Assembly (NCBI GenBank): GCA_045837725.1
Contig: JBEWZL010000227.1
Location: 62,001-126,000, forward strand
DNA from: Vermamoeba vermiformis
Taxonomy: Eukaryota > Tubulinea > Echinamoebida
Length of the DNA stretch: 64,000 nucleotides
Reading direction: 5' to 3'
The position numbers and the translations under genes were made by a program. Under the pieces are notes generated by a model that made no database searches, was not told where the DNA came from, and worked only from the letters and a program-made list of their open reading frames with translations. Positions 60,684-64,000 of this stretch are shown here, piece by piece (position 1 is the first letter of the stretch; each line of letters starts with the position of its first letter).

Positions 60684-63600
60684 ATGTCGGTTATAGCGGC
60701 CGAGCATCACCCTGGTATCCTAGAAAAAAATAAGGTAAGGATTAAGCGAAATAAAATTTACTTGTCAAGATCGAAAATGAACTAACGCGGATCAGGATCT
60801 TGAAACTCAAGCCTCATTTGTCAAAGGACCGGCTCTTAGCGATACCTCAGGAGACCGTATATTTTTTACACCAGCTGGAGATTTAATTTCAAAGGGCTGG
60901 AAGAAAAGTTTGACCCAAGATGAAGTTTGGCGCTTGGATGAAGAAAATACAGCTGAAAGAATTTGGGACAAACTTCAACCAGTCTGGGAAGAGGAGAAAA
61001 AGAAGCCTAAGTAAGTAATAAAATCTACCAAGTGACCGTTATTTTTTTCTGGCTCGATCTCCGTTCCGTCGCTCACAAATGTCTGACGTATATACTTTTA
61101 GGCCTAGTCTCTTCCGTGCTGTCTTAACAATTTTTAGACGCCCACTTCTTGGTGCGTTGGGCGTCATGTTCGCTTATGGTACGTTAATTAGAATTGATCC
61201 GCGTCGGATGTAGTCTGGATCTAACCAAAATTATTACAGGCGCTTTCTCATTCATCAATCCGATTATCTTGCCTTTCCTTATTCTCTACGTCAATGACTT
61301 CAATGTCCCTGCATACGCTGGCTTTATTTACATCTTTTGCATCATTATATCTCAAATTGCCGGATCGGTCTTCTACTACTACGGTAAGTTAACTTTTGCG
61401 GGGATCGGGATTTCATGGATCCGCATCCCGTCCCATCTCTTACATGTTCCTGGTAATTAATCAATGATTGAACCTTTAGGTACCTTCCGTGCGAATATCA
61501 TGGGTATGAACGTAAGTACACGCGCACTGATACTTATTTGTGATTGCGATACTAATGCAAATATTAAATAGATGAGGACAGCTTTGTTGCTGGTGAGTTT
61601 AATGTGATCCGAAAATGGATTTGTTTTTGCTAACGGAAATTTAGTTGGTATACCGCAAGAGTTTGACGATTGCACCCGCCAAGGACTCGAGCTCTGGTCA
61701 AATTGTCAATTTGATTAGTAGTGATGCGTTATTTATTGCGGATTCGATCTCGTTGGTATCTCTCGGTGTTGTTGTGCCCTTGCAACTCATCAGTAAGGCT
61801 TAAGAATTGCGTCATATTATAGCAATGATTTAATATTATTTTTCTTTTAGTCGGTATCATTCTCTTGGCGATTTACATCAACTTCTATGTCGTGATCGTG
61901 GTTGGTTTGATGATCCTTTCGTTCCCTATTACTGCAGTATTGGGAAGACGTTTCGGATCTCTCCGTTTGGCGCTCCAATTGCAAGGAGATAAGAGATTGA
62001 AGCTTATCAACGAACTTCTTGCTGGTAAGTAACAAAAAAGATCCGCGTTCGAACTTCCTATTTTGTATAGAAATCTTAATGCAGCAATAATAACGCTTTA
62101 TACCAACAGGTATTCGTATTGTCAAGTACTACGCTTGGGAAGACGCCTTCTTTAACAATATTGACAAGTACCGCGAGCTCGAGTTGAAAGAACTCAAAAC
62201 TTTGTCCAACAACAGAGCCATTTTGCTTGCTTTGTTGCAAAACGTTATTTCCGTCGCTCTCGGAGTCACTATCGTAAGTAGCGAGCCTATCGAGCAAAGT
62301 TAATTAATTCGTCCACCGGGATGTGGATTCAATTTGGGGTTTTTTATTCGTTGAAAATGAATTAACTTTAAAGTTTAGATTCTTTGGGGTCTGTTCGAGA
62401 ACTTCAACCAATCCATTGTCTTCACCGTCATTTCCATCTTCTCTTTGATTCGTCAAGCCTTCCTTTTGTTGCCAATTACCGTTGCCGTGTTCCCTCAATA
62501 CGTCAATGCGTTTATGCGTGTGCAGACTTTCATTGCGCAACCTGATATCGTCCCTGTTGAGAAGTCTGAAGCCGCTGACACCGAGATCCGTCTTGAAAAC
62601 GCTTCGTTCCAATGGCCTGCTGGTACCGAGCCTGTCTTGAAGAACATTAACATGAGAGTAAGTATAGAGCTCTATATAATACTATTTAATAATCATAAGT
62701 CACCATCTTAACTTTTGCTAATATTTTTCTGCAGGCCAAGAAGGGAGATTTGGTTATGATTGTCGGTCCTGTTGGTAGCGGCAAATCATCGTACATTCAA
62801 TCCGTTCTCGGAGAGCTTCCTAAAGTCTCTGGCAACTTGACCGTTGGAGGCGACATTGCTTACGTGGCTCAAGAGGCGTTCATTTTCAACTCAACAGTCC
62901 GCGAGAACATTATCTTTGGCAAACCATTCGATATGGACAAGTACAAGAAGGTGTTGGAGACATCAGCACTGATGCCTGACTTGTATCAGTTCACTGCAGG
63001 AGATAGTACTGAGATTGGTGAACGAGGTGTCAACTTGTCTGGCGGTCAGAAACAAGTAAGGATTATTCTTAATAAGTAGCCATTATATGGACTAACTATA
63101 ATATTTTTCAGCGTATTTCCATCGCTCGTGCATTGTACAGCGATGCAGACATCATTTTGTTGGACGATCCGTTGTCAGCAGTCGATGCACATGTCGGCAA
63201 ACACCTCTTCGAGAAGGCTATCAAGGACTACTGGAAGGAGAAGCTGGTCATTTTGGCTACTAACCAACTTCAATACTTGCCTTATGCCGACAACATCATC
63301 TTCTTGAGTGACGGTGAAGTCGTTGCTACTGGCAAGTTCGACGAGTTGATGAACAGCTCTGCTGCCTTCAAGGACCAGATGACCAAGTACGGTGTTACTG
63401 GTGCTAAAGAAGAAGAAAAACAAGAAGAGAAGAAAGAGGTCAAGCCTGCTGCTGCTGAGAAGGCTGGTCCCGAACAAAGTACGTCCATTAGTAATTGTTT
63501 CTATCCGAGCATTTGACTAAGAAAACATTGTAGGCGGCACCCTCATTAACGACGAAGAGAAACAATCCGGTTTGATTGGCTGGAACGTGTACTGGTACTA

Positions 63601-64000
63601 CTTCAAGAAGGGTAACGCCGCTGTTTTCGCCATCGTCACTCTTTTCTTCGCTATCTCTGTCGGTTCTCGTGTTACTGGTACTTGGTGGTTGACTGAATGG
63701 ACTACTGGTGGCCGCCAATCTGGTGTTGTTACTACTCTCCCAGTCTGTAAGTTTTTGATTCATTGACACGTGTCAAAGTGTCAAATTTTAACTCTTTAAC
63801 TATCAGACGCTGGTGTCTACGCTGCCTTTATTGCCGGTGAAGTTTTGTTCAACACTCTGGCGTACTTCATTGGTGTTACTCACAACATCAAGGCCTCACG
63901 CAAGTTGCACCAAGACTTGCTCGCTAAAGTCATTCGTGCACCTACTGCTTTCTACGACGTTACTCCTCTTGGACGGTAAGTATTAATTTTAATAATGCCC
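60684..64000 (+). CDS. ABC transporter, subfamily C (MRP type), 5' part
   Basis: Starts MSVIAAEHHPGILEKNK. The first transmembrane domain follows (ALGVMFAYGAFSFINPIIL, GSVFYYYGTFRANIMGMN, VYRKSLTIAPAKDSSSGQIV, NELLAGIRIVKYYAWEDAF). NBD1 has Walker A GPVGSGKSS, signature LSGGQKQRISIARAL and Walker B IILLDDPLSAVDAH. The residue after Walker B is Asp, not Glu, which is normal for ABCC NBD1. A Lys/Glu-rich linker leads to the second transmembrane domain (GWNVYWYYFKKGNAA, VTGTWWLTEWTT, RAPTAFYDVTPLGR), where the window ends near an intron donor at 63977. It exports organic anions or glutathione conjugates. NBD2 is outside the window. Confidence 0.95.
63764..63775. repeat. Intronic palindrome TGACACGTGTCA
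   Basis: A perfect 12-base palindrome in an ABC-transporter intron, about 15 bases after the donor, followed directly by AAGTGTCAAA. Confidence 0.6.

Overview
The window is nuclear DNA of an intron-rich, AT-rich single-celled eukaryote. Genes are packed tightly, often head to head, and are cut by many short GT-AG introns of about 45 to 200 bases, with donors mostly GTAAGT or GTACGT. The gene set (COG7, PGAP1, eIF2B-alpha, ARF1, CLC channel, ABCC transporter, RhoGAP, universal stress protein, DUF4291, many F-box and BTB proteins) fits a free-living protist, perhaps amoebozoan. I cannot name the species from sequence alone. There is no CRISPR array, rRNA or organellar sequence.

Layout. 1-18 kb: a partial F-box-like gene, three BTB-BACK genes (two fused to an Arf-type G domain), a sialate O-acetylesterase, a CLC chloride channel, and a multi-pass membrane protein gene split by a young 5'-truncated LINE. 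18-24 kb: universal stress protein, dual-specificity phosphatase and two small unknown genes. 24-32 kb: PGAP1 and secreted serine carboxypeptidase copy A. 33-42 kb: F-box gene, CCHC-knuckle gene, tandem RhoGAP protein, canonical ARF1, and head to head with it an F-box protein carrying a dead Arf-like domain. 42-50 kb: eIF2B-alpha, carboxypeptidase copy B (inverted relative to A), F-box/beta-propeller protein, LRR protein. 51-64 kb: F-box-WD40 protein with a SAP-like insert, COG7 with two tRNA genes inside one intron, a DUF4291 protein, and the first part of an ABCC/MRP transporter that runs off the right edge.

Main discovery candidate. Ubiquitin-ligase adaptor domains (BTB for cullin-3, F-box for SCF) are fused here to Arf-family G domains in three separate genes. 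The G domains run from nearly complete but lacking the catalytic glutamine, to partly degenerate, to fully degenerate. Two intron positions and phases in the BTB-Arf genes match those of the canonical ARF1 in the same window, which points to origin from an intron-bearing Arf gene. Up to nine ubiquitin-ligase adaptor-like genes lie in these 64 kb. Coordinates of multi-exon genes give the span from start codon to stop codon; exons were placed by eye from splice sites and reading frame.
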